From NCBI GenBank assembly GCA_024235015.1, contig JACKNG010000005.1, positions 434,001 to 498,000 on the forward strand: a stretch of 64,000 nt of DNA, read 5' to 3'. The translations under genes and the position numbers were made by a program. A model generated the notes under the pieces. It saw only the letters and a list, made by a program, of their open reading frames with translations. It did no database searches and was not told where the DNA came from. This DNA comes from Gammaproteobacteria bacterium (GTDB lineage Bacteria > Pseudomonadota > Gammaproteobacteria > Ga0077536). Below, piece after piece: positions 35,062-43,346 of this stretch (position 1 is the first letter of the stretch; each line of letters opens with the position of its first letter).

Positions 35062-36395
35062 CAGGAACTCGCCTCTACCGTTTCGTCAGTCTGCACCGGA
35101 TTCATAAGAGCGTCAAATGTAGTTGACTCTTCAATGACTTGGGCTCGTTCCGCGACCCAGTTCACAACTTCGTCCTCGAGGCAGATTCCTTCCACCTGCT
35201 GCAGCTGCTGCGGGTTGTCGTAGTACCACTTCACAACGGCCGCCGGATCTTCGTAGCTGCCCGCCATCTCCTCGATCATCTGTCGTACCTTGGCAGGATC
35301 GGCACGCAGGGATGCATCCTTGATGATTTCGGCCATGAGCAGCCCGAGCTTTACCCGCTTCAGCGCCTGCTCACCCACGCGACGGTCGAATTCGCCGGCC
35401 GCGTCGGCCGGATTGATGCCGCGCATGATGAGATCGCGCGCAACCTGCTCGCGCAGCCGCTCGCTCTCGCTCTTGACCAGGGCGGCCGGGACCTCGAAGT
35501 CGTTGGCGGCCGCCAGCTTGTCCATCACTTCGTTGTTGAATCGCTGGCGCAGGGTGCGGTCACGCTCCTTCTCCATGTTGGCACGGACCTCGCTGCGAAA
35601 AGCCTCGAGCTCGCCGCCCTGCACGCCGAACTTCTCCATGAACCCGGCATCCAGGGTCGGCAGCACCGGCTCGGCGACCTTCTTCACGGTAATCGCGAAC
35701 TTAACCGGCTTGCCGGCCAGCTCGTCATTACGGTAATCGGCGGGGAATTGCAGGTCGAGTTCCACGCTGTCACCGGCCGTGCGCCCCCGCAGCCCGTCCT
35801 CGAATCCGTCGATCATCATTGCCGAACCGAGTTCGATGTCGAAATCCTCGCCCTTGCCGCCCTTGAAGACTTCGCCGTCGATAGTGCCCTCGAAATCGAT
35901 GGTCAGCCGATCGCCGTCCTGCGCCGGACGCTCCACGGCGAGCCAGTCGCGGTTCTGCTCGCGCAGCTTCTCAATCATGGCATCGATGTCGGCATCGCCG
36001 ATCTCGCACACGCAACGCTTGATCTGGACCTGCTCGACCGGTGCGAGCTCGATCTCGGGGAACACCTCGAAGCTCGCGGTATAGGTGAGACCGTTGCCCG
36101 GCTCACTCGTGACGGGATCGATGACCGGCTGGCCAGCGGGGCGCAATGCCTCCTTGTCCAGTGCCTCGCCGAACGAGCGCTGCAGGAGTTCCCCGACGAT
36201 CTCCTCACGGACTCGCTTGCCGAAACGCTGTTTGATCACGGCGGCCGGTGCCTTGCCCTGGCGGAAGCCGTCGAGGCGGACACTCTTGCGCAGTTCGTCG
36301 AGCCGTGACTGAACCTCGCCGGCGATCTGCTGTTCGGGGATTTCTACGGTGAGACGCCGCTCGAGCGTCGAGGGCTTTTCAAGTGAGGTTTGCAT
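35061..36395 (-). CDS. tig: Trigger factor
   Basis: The ribosome-associated chaperone and prolyl isomerase that meets nascent chains. The 444-residue protein has the ribosome-binding N-domain with the signature GFRQGKAP (near residue 44), an FKBP-type PPIase domain (about 150-245, with DGDRLTIDFEGTIDGEVF) and an all-helical C-domain. ATG 36395 is chosen over the frame's earlier 36434 because family members begin directly with the MQxSLE-type strand. It is the first gene of the tig-clpP-clpX operon. Confidence 0.96.
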   Translation of the reverse strand: MQTSLEKPSTLERRLTVEIPEQQIAGEVQSRLDELRKSVRLDGFRQGKAPAAVIKQRFGKRVREEIVGELLQRSFGEALDKEALRPAGQPVIDPVTSEPGNGLTYTASFEVFPEIELAPVEQVQIKRCVCEIGDADIDAMIEKLREQNRDWLAVERPAQDGDRLTIDFEGTIDGEVFKGGKGEDFDIELGSAMMIDGFEDGLRGRTAGDSVELDLQFPADYRNDELAGKPVKFAITVKKVAEPVLPTLDAGFMEKFGVQGGELEAFRSEVRANMEKERDRTLRQRFNNEVMDKLAAANDFEVPAALVKSESERLREQVARDLIMRGINPADAAGEFDRRVGEQALKRVKLGLLMAEIIKDASLRADPAKVRQMIEEMAGSYEDPAAVVKWYYDNPQQLQQVEGICLEDEVVNWVAERAQVIEESTTFDALMNPVQTDETVEASS

Positions 36396-36480
36396 GGACG
36401 GAATCGTTCTGCCGGGATATGCCCGCGGCCGCACCGTCGTCCGGGTACGCCTTTGCGGACTGGGTTTACAGGATGATCTA

Positions 36481-36565
<85 letters not shown>

Positions 36566-36663
36566 CTGTCTGCACGCAGTCGTCGTGCGGACCCTGGAAC
36601 GAGGGGATTTCGCAGCGCACTGCGCCGATACCCGGCGGACCAAGCCGGCATCCGGGCGACCGC

Positions 36664-36693
36664 ATTATAGGTGCAGCGTCCGCTGGTTGACAG
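36664..36693 (-). promoter_or_regulatory. Promoter upstream of tRNA-Leu
   Basis: On the minus strand a perfect TATAAT (36664-36669) follows CTGTCA (36688-36693) with an 18-base spacer. Transcription would begin about 90 bases before the tRNA-Leu 5' end and may continue into tig. Confidence 0.65.
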
Positions 36694-36724
36694 CCCCGCT
36701 CCAGGCGCTGGAAGTCAGGCGCCC

Positions 36725-36733
36725 TGCTATACT
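36725..36733 (+). promoter_or_regulatory. Extended -10 promoter element for the glutaredoxin gene
   Basis: TGCTATACT is an extended -10 element about 55 bases before the ATG at 36787; there is no good -35, as is common with extended -10 promoters. AAGGAGA lies eight bases before the ATG. Confidence 0.5.
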
Positions 36734-36786
36734 GCGAAGCGCCTCGTGTCGGCGATTCACGCCCTGCAAACAAGGAGATAGAGCCC

Positions 36787-37290
36787 ATGCGATCCCTGTT
36801 CCCGGCCGCCATGGCGGCGTTGCTGGCATGCGCGAGCGCGGCCGTCCTCGCCCGCACCGTGGTCGAATGCATCGATGCCGACGGTAATACCTCGTTCCGC
36901 GACAGCTGCCCGCCTGGTACGTCCAAGAAGGGCGAGAAGGATCTCGGCGGGGTCGGTCCGCACACCGACCCGGCCCTCGGGGCGGCAGCCGTCGCCTATC
37001 CCATCGTCCTCTACGCCATCCCCGAATGCGACGCCTGTGACGTGCTGCGCCATTCCCTGCGCAGCCGCGGGCTGCCATTCAAGGAATACGACGTCACCGA
37101 CGACCCTGCCCGGCAGACCGAACTGCAGGACCTCACGGGCGGGGCGACGGTACCGACCGTAGTGGTCGGGGACAATGTCATCTCGGGCTACAACCGCGAT
37201 GCCCTCGATGCCGCGCTGCAGGAAGCGGGCTATCCTCTGACCGCCGCCGGTAACGTCGCCCAGGACGGAGCGGCCGCGCCGCCACGCTAG
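36787..37290 (+). CDS. Exported glutaredoxin-domain protein with DUF4124-like N-terminus
   Basis: A 167-residue protein with a signal peptide (about 1-22), a short DUF4124-like strand pair holding two cysteines (Cys28 and Cys41), and a glutaredoxin fold: LYAIPECDACD with a Cys81-x-x-Cys84 site, the cis-proline motif ATVPTVVVG near residue 120 and ISGYNRDAL. Glutaredoxins normally act in the cytosol with glutathione; this one appears exported. The alanine-rich C-terminal tail is probably disordered. AAGGAGA makes the start secure. The neighbour NTF2-like gene follows by 11 bases. Confidence 0.88.
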   Translation: MRSLFPAAMAALLACASAAVLARTVVECIDADGNTSFRDSCPPGTSKKGEKDLGGVGPHTDPALGAAAVAYPIVLYAIPECDACDVLRHSLRSRGLPFKEYDVTDDPARQTELQDLTGGATVPTVVVGDNVISGYNRDALDAALQEAGYPLTAAGNVAQDGAAAPPR

Positions 37291-37301
37291 AGCCCGGCCG
37301 G

Positions 37302-37718
37302 GTGTTCGCCTCGTCGCTCGATGTCGAGAGTGCGTTCTACGCCGCCTTCGAGCGCGGCGACCTGGACGCGATGATGCGGGTCTGGGCCTACAGCTTCGAC
37401 ATCGTTTGCGTGCACCCCTCCGGCCCGCGACTCGAGGGCGTTGACGCGGTTCGCCGCAGCTGGCAGCACATTCTGTCCGACCCGGTTCCACGCAGCTTCG
37501 ACCTGCGCGCCCGCCTGGTCGTCGGCAGCGACGACGTGCGCGTACACACATTGGAAGAACACATCTGCGTTCCCGGCAGCCAGCTTTACGCGCCGCCCCT
37601 GCTCGCCACCAATGTCTACCAGCGTCTCGATGACGGCTGGCGCATGATCGTCCACCACGCGAGTCTCATGCCGGCGCCTGGCAGTGCACCGCCCACGGCG
37701 AACGGCGCCCTCCACTGA
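37302..37718 (+). CDS. NTF2-like / SnoaL-type protein
   Basis: A 138-residue protein starting at GTG. The fold signature is a helix pair with FYAAFERGDLDAMMRVWA (about residues 11-28), then CVHPSGPRLEGVDAVRRSW and a C-terminal beta sheet with ATNVYQRLDDGWRMIVHHAS. Close family members are stand-alone cone-shaped proteins of unknown binding function. The histidine-rich end HHAS is typical. It probably shares a transcript with the glutaredoxin gene. Confidence 0.82.
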   Translation: MFASSLDVESAFYAAFERGDLDAMMRVWAYSFDIVCVHPSGPRLEGVDAVRRSWQHILSDPVPRSFDLRARLVVGSDDVRVHTLEEHICVPGSQLYAPPLLATNVYQRLDDGWRMIVHHASLMPAPGSAPPTANGALH

Positions 37719-37804
37719 TACGCGCGCCGCCGGTAGCGCGACAGACTCAAGCCTCGGCGCGACCGGCCGCTGATATTCCGGTCATCCGCAAGATCCAGGT
37801 TCCG

Positions 37805-39586
37805 ATGGCCGCGTCGCCGCAAGAACTCCGCCTGCCCGAGCGCGTCGGCCGCTACGAGATCGAGCGTCTGCTCGGACGCGGCGCCCAGGGCGCCGTGCTG
37901 CTCGCCCGCGATGCAGAGCTCGACCGCTCGGTAGCGCTCAAGCTGCTCAAGCGCGACCCACACAACGAACCCGGCACCCTCGTCAGCGAGGCACGCATCG
38001 TCAGCCGCCTGCAGCATCCGAACATCGTCACCCTGCACGACGTCGGCAACTACAACGGCTGCAACTACCTCGTGTTCGAATACATCGAGGGCCTGTCGCT
38101 GAAAGCGCTGATCGACAACGAAGGCGCCCTGCCCTTCGCGCGCTGCGTGATCCTGATGAGCCAGATACTCGCCGGCGTCGCCTACCTCCATGAACACGAC
38201 ATCATTCATCGGGACCTGAGCCCGGCCAACATCCTGATCAGCCGCGACGGGGTGCCCAAGGTCACCGATTTCGGCATCTCGGTCCTGCGCCAGTCGCTCG
38301 ACCCGAACACCGACAGCAGCGCTGCCGGAACCCTGCGCTACATGGCGCCCGAAGCCTTCCTCGAGCAGCCGCCGAGTCAGGCCGTCGACGTTTTCACCCT
38401 GGCTTCGATCTTCTACGAGATGCTCACCGGTCGCCGGCTGTTCGACGGCGACGGCCCCGGCGACATCATCAACGAGATCATGCATGGTCCGGCCGTCGAC
38501 ATGAGCGCACGCGGCTTCGACGTCGACGCCCGCATCGCACGCATCATAGAACAGGCCTCGCGGCGCGATCCCGCGACGCGCTATCCCAGCGCGCGCGAGA
38601 TGAAGAACGAGCTCGACGCATTCCGCCTGCCGCGCCAGGAAAACGACCCCGATGCCGACGTGCACAGCACGGTGGAGTTCCTGCTGCGGCGCATGAGCTT
38701 CAAACGCGGCTTTTCGTCGCTGTCGCAGCACGTCGGACAATTGCTCGAAATCGCCTCGGAAGACTCGCTGGCCCCGGCCGAGCGCCTGGTCAACATCATC
38801 GCCAAGGACGTGACCCTCAGCCAGCGGGTACTGACCATGGCCAACTCGGCCTATTACGGCAAGGGCGAGATCACCGCGCTGGGTCGCGCCATCGTCCTGC
38901 TCGGCCTCGACCAGGTGCGCATGTGCATCATCGGTGTCCTCCTCGAGAACGAGTTCGAGGCCGGATCGACCCTGCTGCGACAAGCCATGGCGTTGTCCTT
39001 CCACAGTGCCGCGCTGGCCAAGGCCCTGGCCCCGGCGTTCGGCATCCGCAGCCGCCCGGAAGCCTTCAGCTGCGCCATGTTCCACGACCTCGGCCGCCTG
39101 CTGACCATCCACTACTTCGGCGAGGAACACGCCGAGATCCTCGACCGCGCCGCGCGCCTGCACTGCGACGAACTGACCGCCTCGCGCCAGGTCCTCGGCA
39201 TCGCCTACCATGAACTCGGCGCCGCCGTCGGTCTGCAGTGGAAGCTGGGCCCCACCCTGGTTGGCGCAATGAAACCCCTGCCCCGCGGCGTTGCCGAAAT
39301 GCCCGCCACGGAAGCCGAGCGACAACGCCTCTGCGCAGGGTTCGCCAATGCCGTCAGTCGCATCCGCTACGAGCACGATTCGCCCGATTACCGCGACGTC
39401 ATGCTGGCCGACGTCGCGCACCGGGTGGGGCCGGTGGCCTGCCTCGACCCGGCGGAATTCGACGCTGCCCTGCGCGAAAGCGCCGCGTTGACGGCGCAGT
39501 ACGCGCGCCTTCTGCGCATCCCGGTCGAAGACGGCTCGGGCATCGCGCGGCTGGTCACGACGGAGAACTGGGCCGGGGCCGCTTAG
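37805..39586 (+). CDS. Serine/threonine protein kinase fused to an HDOD domain
   Basis: A 593-residue cytosolic protein with no transmembrane helix. The N-terminal eukaryote-like kinase (about 17-280) has the glycine loop LGRGAQGAV, Lys46 (VALKLL), catalytic HRDLSPAN (Asp137), the metal site DFG (Asp155) and the APE-like MAPEAF. The C-terminal half (about 300-520) is an HDOD domain, a catalytically dead HD relative that senses or relays signals, with VLTMANSAYYGK, AIVLLGLDQVR and FHDLGRLL. All kinase residues needed for activity are present. HDOD proteins often act in regulatory cascades, so phosphorylation may be tied to such a signal. No substrate gene is adjacent. Confidence 0.92.
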   Translation: MAASPQELRLPERVGRYEIERLLGRGAQGAVLLARDAELDRSVALKLLKRDPHNEPGTLVSEARIVSRLQHPNIVTLHDVGNYNGCNYLVFEYIEGLSLKALIDNEGALPFARCVILMSQILAGVAYLHEHDIIHRDLSPANILISRDGVPKVTDFGISVLRQSLDPNTDSSAAGTLRYMAPEAFLEQPPSQAVDVFTLASIFYEMLTGRRLFDGDGPGDIINEIMHGPAVDMSARGFDVDARIARIIEQASRRDPATRYPSAREMKNELDAFRLPRQENDPDADVHSTVEFLLRRMSFKRGFSSLSQHVGQLLEIASEDSLAPAERLVNIIAKDVTLSQRVLTMANSAYYGKGEITALGRAIVLLGLDQVRMCIIGVLLENEFEAGSTLLRQAMALSFHSAALAKALAPAFGIRSRPEAFSCAMFHDLGRLLTIHYFGEEHAEILDRAARLHCDELTASRQVLGIAYHELGAAVGLQWKLGPTLVGAMKPLPRGVAEMPATEAERQRLCAGFANAVSRIRYEHDSPDYRDVMLADVAHRVGPVACLDPAEFDAALRESAALTAQYARLLRIPVEDGSGIARLVTTENWAGAA

Positions 39587-39778
39587 CGGCAAGGTCTCCG
39601 GCGGCGCCGCTCCCGCCACGTCGCGTGTCCGCCGACGCACGAGCACGGCGCCGGCAGCACAGGCACGAGCCTGTTCCCCCAGCGGTCGGCCACCGGCAAG
39701 CACCGGCTTGGATGGTCAGCTCCTGATGGTAGCCGAGGTAACCGCGACGCCTGTCGCGGGCTCGCCGTCAGACAAGAA

Positions 39779-39801
39779 AAAGCCCGGTCGAACCGGGCTT
39801 T
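39779..39801 (-). terminator. Intrinsic terminator of the Pro-Arg-His-Lys tRNA operon
   Basis: A perfect ten-pair stem (AAAGCCCGGT / ACCGGGCTTT) with a three-base loop. In the minus direction it runs into TTTTTCTTG, a good U tract, 34 bases after the tRNA-Lys 3' end. In the plus direction the T run is short but it may also stop kinase-gene transcripts. Confidence 0.85.
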
Positions 39802-39834
39802 CTGCGCGCCCCGGGAACCGAACGGGGCAAGAGA

Positions 39835-39910
<76 letters not shown>

Positions 39911-39960
39911 GTCTGAGCGGGACCCGGCGGCGCGCCCGCGGCGCGCCAGCCGTCAAAAAA

Positions 39961-40037
39961 TGGGGTGGACGATGGGGATCGAACCCACGACATCAGGAGC
40001 CACAATCCTGTGCTCTACCAACTGAGCTACGCCCACC
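39961..40037 (-). tRNA. tRNA-His (GTG)
   Basis: A cloverleaf with acceptor stem GTGGGCG, anticodon loop TTGTGGC (anticodon GTG) and encoded CCA. A G at position -1 (40037) faces C73, the identity pair of tRNA-His, and is included here. Confidence 0.97.
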
Positions 40038-40144
40038 AGTGAAGCCATAAGCCGGAAACCGTCTGCCTCGAAGCGCTGCAGAAGAAACGGCCTTGTGGCG
40101 TGCCGCATCCTGGAGCTGCTCGAGGCATAGCCTATCGCAACGTT

Positions 40145-40221
40145 TGGCGCGCCTGGCAGGATTCGAACCTGCTACCCTCGGCTTAGAAGGCCGATGCTCT
40201 ATCCACATGAGCTACAGGCGC
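40145..40221 (-). tRNA. tRNA-Arg (TCT)
   Basis: A 77-base cloverleaf with acceptor stem GCGCCTG, anticodon loop CTTCTAA (anticodon TCT), T arm with GGTTCGAATCC, discriminator G and encoded CCA. Confidence 0.97.
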
Positions 40222-40298
40222 ACGAGCCGGGGCCGCCGAGCGTCGTGCCGGCCGGCCCGAACTCGTATTCGTTCGTGCCGCACAGCTCCTCAGCTCAG

Positions 40299-40375
<77 letters not shown>

Positions 40376-40415
40376 GTGTGTCGTCCGAATCGAAACCGAC
40401 CTCACGGGAGCGGCG

Positions 40416-40444
40416 ATGATACGCAGGCGCCCCCGGAGCGTCAA
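40416..40444 (-). promoter_or_regulatory. Promoter of the Pro-Arg-His-Lys tRNA operon
   Basis: On the minus strand TTGACG (40439-40444) and TATCAT (40416-40421) are spaced by exactly 17 bases. GC-rich bases follow the -10, resembling the discriminator of stringently controlled stable-RNA promoters. Confidence 0.78.
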
Positions 40445-40591
40445 CGCGCGCGACTACGCCGTCAGGCGCTTGCGCCGATCGGAACGCCCCGGCACCATGG
40501 CGGCCCTGCCGTCGGCGGATCCGGTCGCGCCTGTGGGGCGGCGGCCGGCACACGTCCGACCGTTTTTCGTGCCATCCCTGCGGAGCCCGCC

Positions 40592-41095
40592 ATGACCTGT
40601 GTGACCCTCGAAACCACCCTCGGCAACATCAAGCTCGAACTCGACGAGCAAGCCGCCCCGGAAACCGCACGGAACTTCCTCGAATACGTCGAGAGCGGGT
40701 TCTACGACGGCACGATTTTCCATCGCGTGATCAACGGCTTCATGATCCAGGGCGGCGGCATGGACCGCGACATGAAACAGAAATCGACCCGCGCACCGAT
40801 CAAGAACGAGGCCAACAATGGGCTCAGCAACGAGAACGGCACCATCGCCATGGCACGTACCTCGGACCCGCACTCGGCCACCGCGCAGTTCTTCATCAAC
40901 GTGAAGGACAACGACTTCCTCGATCACACCAGCGAGAGCAGCCAGGGCTGGGGCTACTGCGTGTTCGGCAAGGTCGTCGAGGGCATGGACACGGTCGACG
41001 CAATCAAGGCGGTCGCGACCGGCAGTCACGGTCCCCACCAGGACGTCCCGCGCGAAGCCGTCGAGATCAAGAAAGCCACCGTCGCCGCCGACTGA
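40592..41095 (+). CDS. ppiB: Peptidyl-prolyl cis-trans isomerase B (cyclophilin type)
   Basis: A 167-residue cytosolic cyclophilin without a signal peptide. The family core is complete: FYDGTIFHRVINGFMIQGG (about residues 35-53), GTIAMARTSDPHSATAQFFINVKDN (near 86-110) and VFGKVVEGMDTVD. ATG 40592 is chosen because the frame upstream runs across the tRNA operon promoter. lpxH follows 22 bases later, and this ppiB-lpxH order is common in gammaproteobacteria. Confidence 0.96.
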   Translation: MTCVTLETTLGNIKLELDEQAAPETARNFLEYVESGFYDGTIFHRVINGFMIQGGGMDRDMKQKSTRAPIKNEANNGLSNENGTIAMARTSDPHSATAQFFINVKDNDFLDHTSESSQGWGYCVFGKVVEGMDTVDAIKAVATGSHGPHQDVPREAVEIKKATVAAD

Positions 41096-41117
41096 GCCGG
41101 TCAGGGCGCGGGCCGCG

Positions 41118-41852
41118 ATGGCGACCCTGTTCGTCTCCGACCTGCACCTGAGCGCAGCTCGTCCTGACAAACTCGAGCTGTTCCGCGCCTTCGCCGCGCG
41201 CGCCGCCACCTGTGCGGACGCGCTCTACATCCTCGGCGACCTCTTCGAAGTGTGGATCGGCGACGACGACGACGACGCCACCCACCGCCTCGTCCTCGAA
41301 GCCCTCGCCGCGCTCAGCGCGTCCGGGGTCACGGTCGGTTTCATGCCCGGCAACCGCGATTTCCTCTGCGGCGCGGCCTTTGCCGCGCGCAGCGGGGTAA
41401 ACCTGCTGCCGGACTTTGCCATCATCGAACTGGCCGGCGAGCGCGCCGTGCTCACCCACGGCGACCTGCTGTGCACGCAGGATCTCAAGTACCAGCGCTT
41501 CCGTCGCATCGTGCGCAACCCGCTGCTGCAACGTGGTTTCCTGGCGACCCCGCTGGGCTGGCGGCGACGCATCGCCAGCGGGACGCAGAGCCGTACCCGC
41601 GCCTCGATGGCGCGCAAGCCGGAACACATCATGGATGTCGAACCCGCGGCGGTTTGCACGGTCCTGCGCGAGCACGACGCCACCTTGTTGATTCATGGCC
41701 ATACCCACCGGCCGGGCTTGCACGAAATCGTGGTGGACGGTCAGCACTGCCGCCGCCTCGTCCTCGGCGACTGGTACGAACAGGACGACGTCGCCATCCA
41801 CGCCGACGGCACGCTCACGCGCCTGCGCATCGCCGAGTTCCTGGCCCCCTGA
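41118..41852 (+). CDS. lpxH: UDP-2,3-diacylglucosamine diphosphatase
   Basis: A peripheral-membrane manganese phosphoesterase of 244 residues that cuts UDP-2,3-diacylglucosamine to lipid X and UMP in lipid A synthesis. All calcineurin-like motifs are visible: SDLHLS (Asp8, His10), GDLFEVWIGDD near residue 40, GNRDF near 79, THGD near 114 and IHGHTHRP near 194. The length fits the LpxH family. It lies directly downstream of ppiB. Confidence 0.96.
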   Translation: MATLFVSDLHLSAARPDKLELFRAFAARAATCADALYILGDLFEVWIGDDDDDATHRLVLEALAALSASGVTVGFMPGNRDFLCGAAFAARSGVNLLPDFAIIELAGERAVLTHGDLLCTQDLKYQRFRRIVRNPLLQRGFLATPLGWRRRIASGTQSRTRASMARKPEHIMDVEPAAVCTVLREHDATLLIHGHTHRPGLHEIVVDGQHCRRLVLGDWYEQDDVAIHADGTLTRLRIAEFLAP

Positions 41853-41863
41853 GACGCGGGCGC

Positions 41864-42739
41864 TCAGGCGGCGAGGGCGACCACCGCGATGATCAGCAGC
41901 CACACCACCAACCCGCGTCGCAACAGCGCGAGCATCTGGTTGAGACGGTAGAGCCGCGGTTCGCCGCCGATGACCTCGTGCACGCGACCGTAGTCGGTCG
42001 CGGCCAGCGCGGCGCGCGCCACCAGTTCGCGGCTGCGACCCCAGCGCAGGAAGCCCACCGCACGCGCCGCGTCGAGCACCGGTACCAGGGTCCCGGCGAG
42101 TCCCAGGGCGACCACGCTGAGGCGCGCCGGCAGGTAATCCAGGCCCTCGCGCAAATCGGCCAGCAGGCGCATCGCATCGTCGTCGAGCCCGGCCGCCCGG
42201 CGCAGGTTGCTGACCAGGCGACAAACCACGGCGCCGACCGGGCCGGCGACCAGGAACCAGAACACCGGCAGGTACCAGGCGCGCGCGGCGGCCAGTGCCA
42301 GCGCGGCCAGTTCGGCGCGCCCGCCGTCGAACTCCGCATCACCGCTGGCCGCGCCGAGTTCGAGGGCGTCTCCCTCGTGCAGATAATGCGGCCGGCGAGT
42401 GCCGTCGCCAGCGAGCAGCAGGCGATGACAGTCCACCTCGGCGGCGAGATCCTCGGGGCCGAGCATGAGCACGAACACCGCCAGCGCGAACGCGTGGCCG
42501 AGAACGGCGGAAAAATCGTGCAGTAACACGCTGACCAACAGCACCGCCAGCCCCGGCAGCCCGACGATGGTGACAACCGCGAGTGCGCCGCGCCAGGCTT
42601 CCCACCCGCCGCACACACGCTCGATCCAGGCCAGCCACTCGAAACTCCAGCGCGTGGTGCGCCATGCCGCCACGCCGCCGACGACGAATTCGACGGTGAC
42701 CCCGGCGAGGATGAGCAGGAAATGAATGACCGGGCTCAT
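41864..42739 (-). CDS. ampE: AmpE-like regulatory membrane protein
   Basis: A 291-residue inner-membrane protein with about four to six hydrophobic segments. The central stretch FVLMLGPEDLAAEVD and the internal FWFLVAGPVGAVVCRLV are AmpE-like, as is the closing membrane segment. AmpE has been linked to beta-lactamase induction signalling, but its activity is not known. It starts at ATG 42739, overlapping the ampD stop (ATGA), the conserved ampDE arrangement. Confidence 0.87.
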   Translation of the reverse strand: MSPVIHFLLILAGVTVEFVVGGVAAWRTTRWSFEWLAWIERVCGGWEAWRGALAVVTIVGLPGLAVLLVSVLLHDFSAVLGHAFALAVFVLMLGPEDLAAEVDCHRLLLAGDGTRRPHYLHEGDALELGAASGDAEFDGGRAELAALALAAARAWYLPVFWFLVAGPVGAVVCRLVSNLRRAAGLDDDAMRLLADLREGLDYLPARLSVVALGLAGTLVPVLDAARAVGFLRWGRSRELVARAALAATDYGRVHEVIGGEPRLYRLNQMLALLRRGLVVWLLIIAVVALAA

Positions 42740-43290
42740 CGCGCCAGGGCCGCGCGCAAGCGGGCCCAGTCGAAACACGGCCCCGGATCGGACTTGCGTC
42801 CCGGCGCGATGTCGCTGTGACCGACCACGCGATCGCCGTCGAGCACCGGGTAGTGCGCGCGCAGCGTCGCCAGCAACGCGCCAAGCGTGGCGTACTGGCC
42901 GTCGGTGAAGGCGAGCGCATCGCAACCTTCGAGTTCGATGCCAACGGAGAAGTCGTTACAGGCTTCGCGCCCCCGCCAGCAGGAACGGCCGGCGTGCCAG
43001 GCGCGCGCCGCACAGGACACGAACTGGGTCAGGGCGCCGTCGCGGCCGATGAGAAAATGCGCCGACACCCGCAGCGCACGCAGACCGTCGAAATAGGCAT
43101 GGGCGGCGTGATCGAGGCGGCCGAGGAAGAGATCCTCGACGCAACCCGTGCCGAACTGTCCCGGCGGCAGGCTGATGGCATGGATCACCACCAGTTCCAC
43201 GCTTGCCGCGGCGGGCCGCGCGTCGCAGTGGGGTGAAGGCCGGTGACGGGCACCGCGGAGCCAGCCGTGCTCGAACGTCGCCGCGTTCAC
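42736..43290 (-). CDS. ampD: 1,6-anhydro-N-acetylmuramyl-L-alanine amidase
   Basis: A cytosolic zinc amidase (184 residues) that splits anhydro-muropeptides during cell-wall recycling and so dampens ampC induction. The Amidase_2 fold is recognised by VIHAISLPP (zinc His near residue 36), VSAHFLI, the WHAG strand, NDFSVGIELEG and the C-terminal VGHSDIAPGRKSDPGP with the second histidine and aspartate. It overlaps ampE by four bases. Confidence 0.95.
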   Translation of the reverse strand: MNAATFEHGWLRGARHRPSPHCDARPAAASVELVVIHAISLPPGQFGTGCVEDLFLGRLDHAAHAYFDGLRALRVSAHFLIGRDGALTQFVSCAARAWHAGRSCWRGREACNDFSVGIELEGCDALAFTDGQYATLGALLATLRAHYPVLDGDRVVGHSDIAPGRKSDPGPCFDWARLRAALAR

Positions 43291-43346
43291 GGCCGCGACC
43301 CCGCGCCCGCGACAGGCCGGCCGGCTTGTTCGGCCGATGCGTGCAT

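Noticed and set aside
36687..36692. Perfect TTGACA on the plus strand as -35 for the glutaredoxin gene
   Set aside because: The nearest -10 (TATACT at 36728) is 35 bases away, too far; the extended -10 alone is the better explanation.
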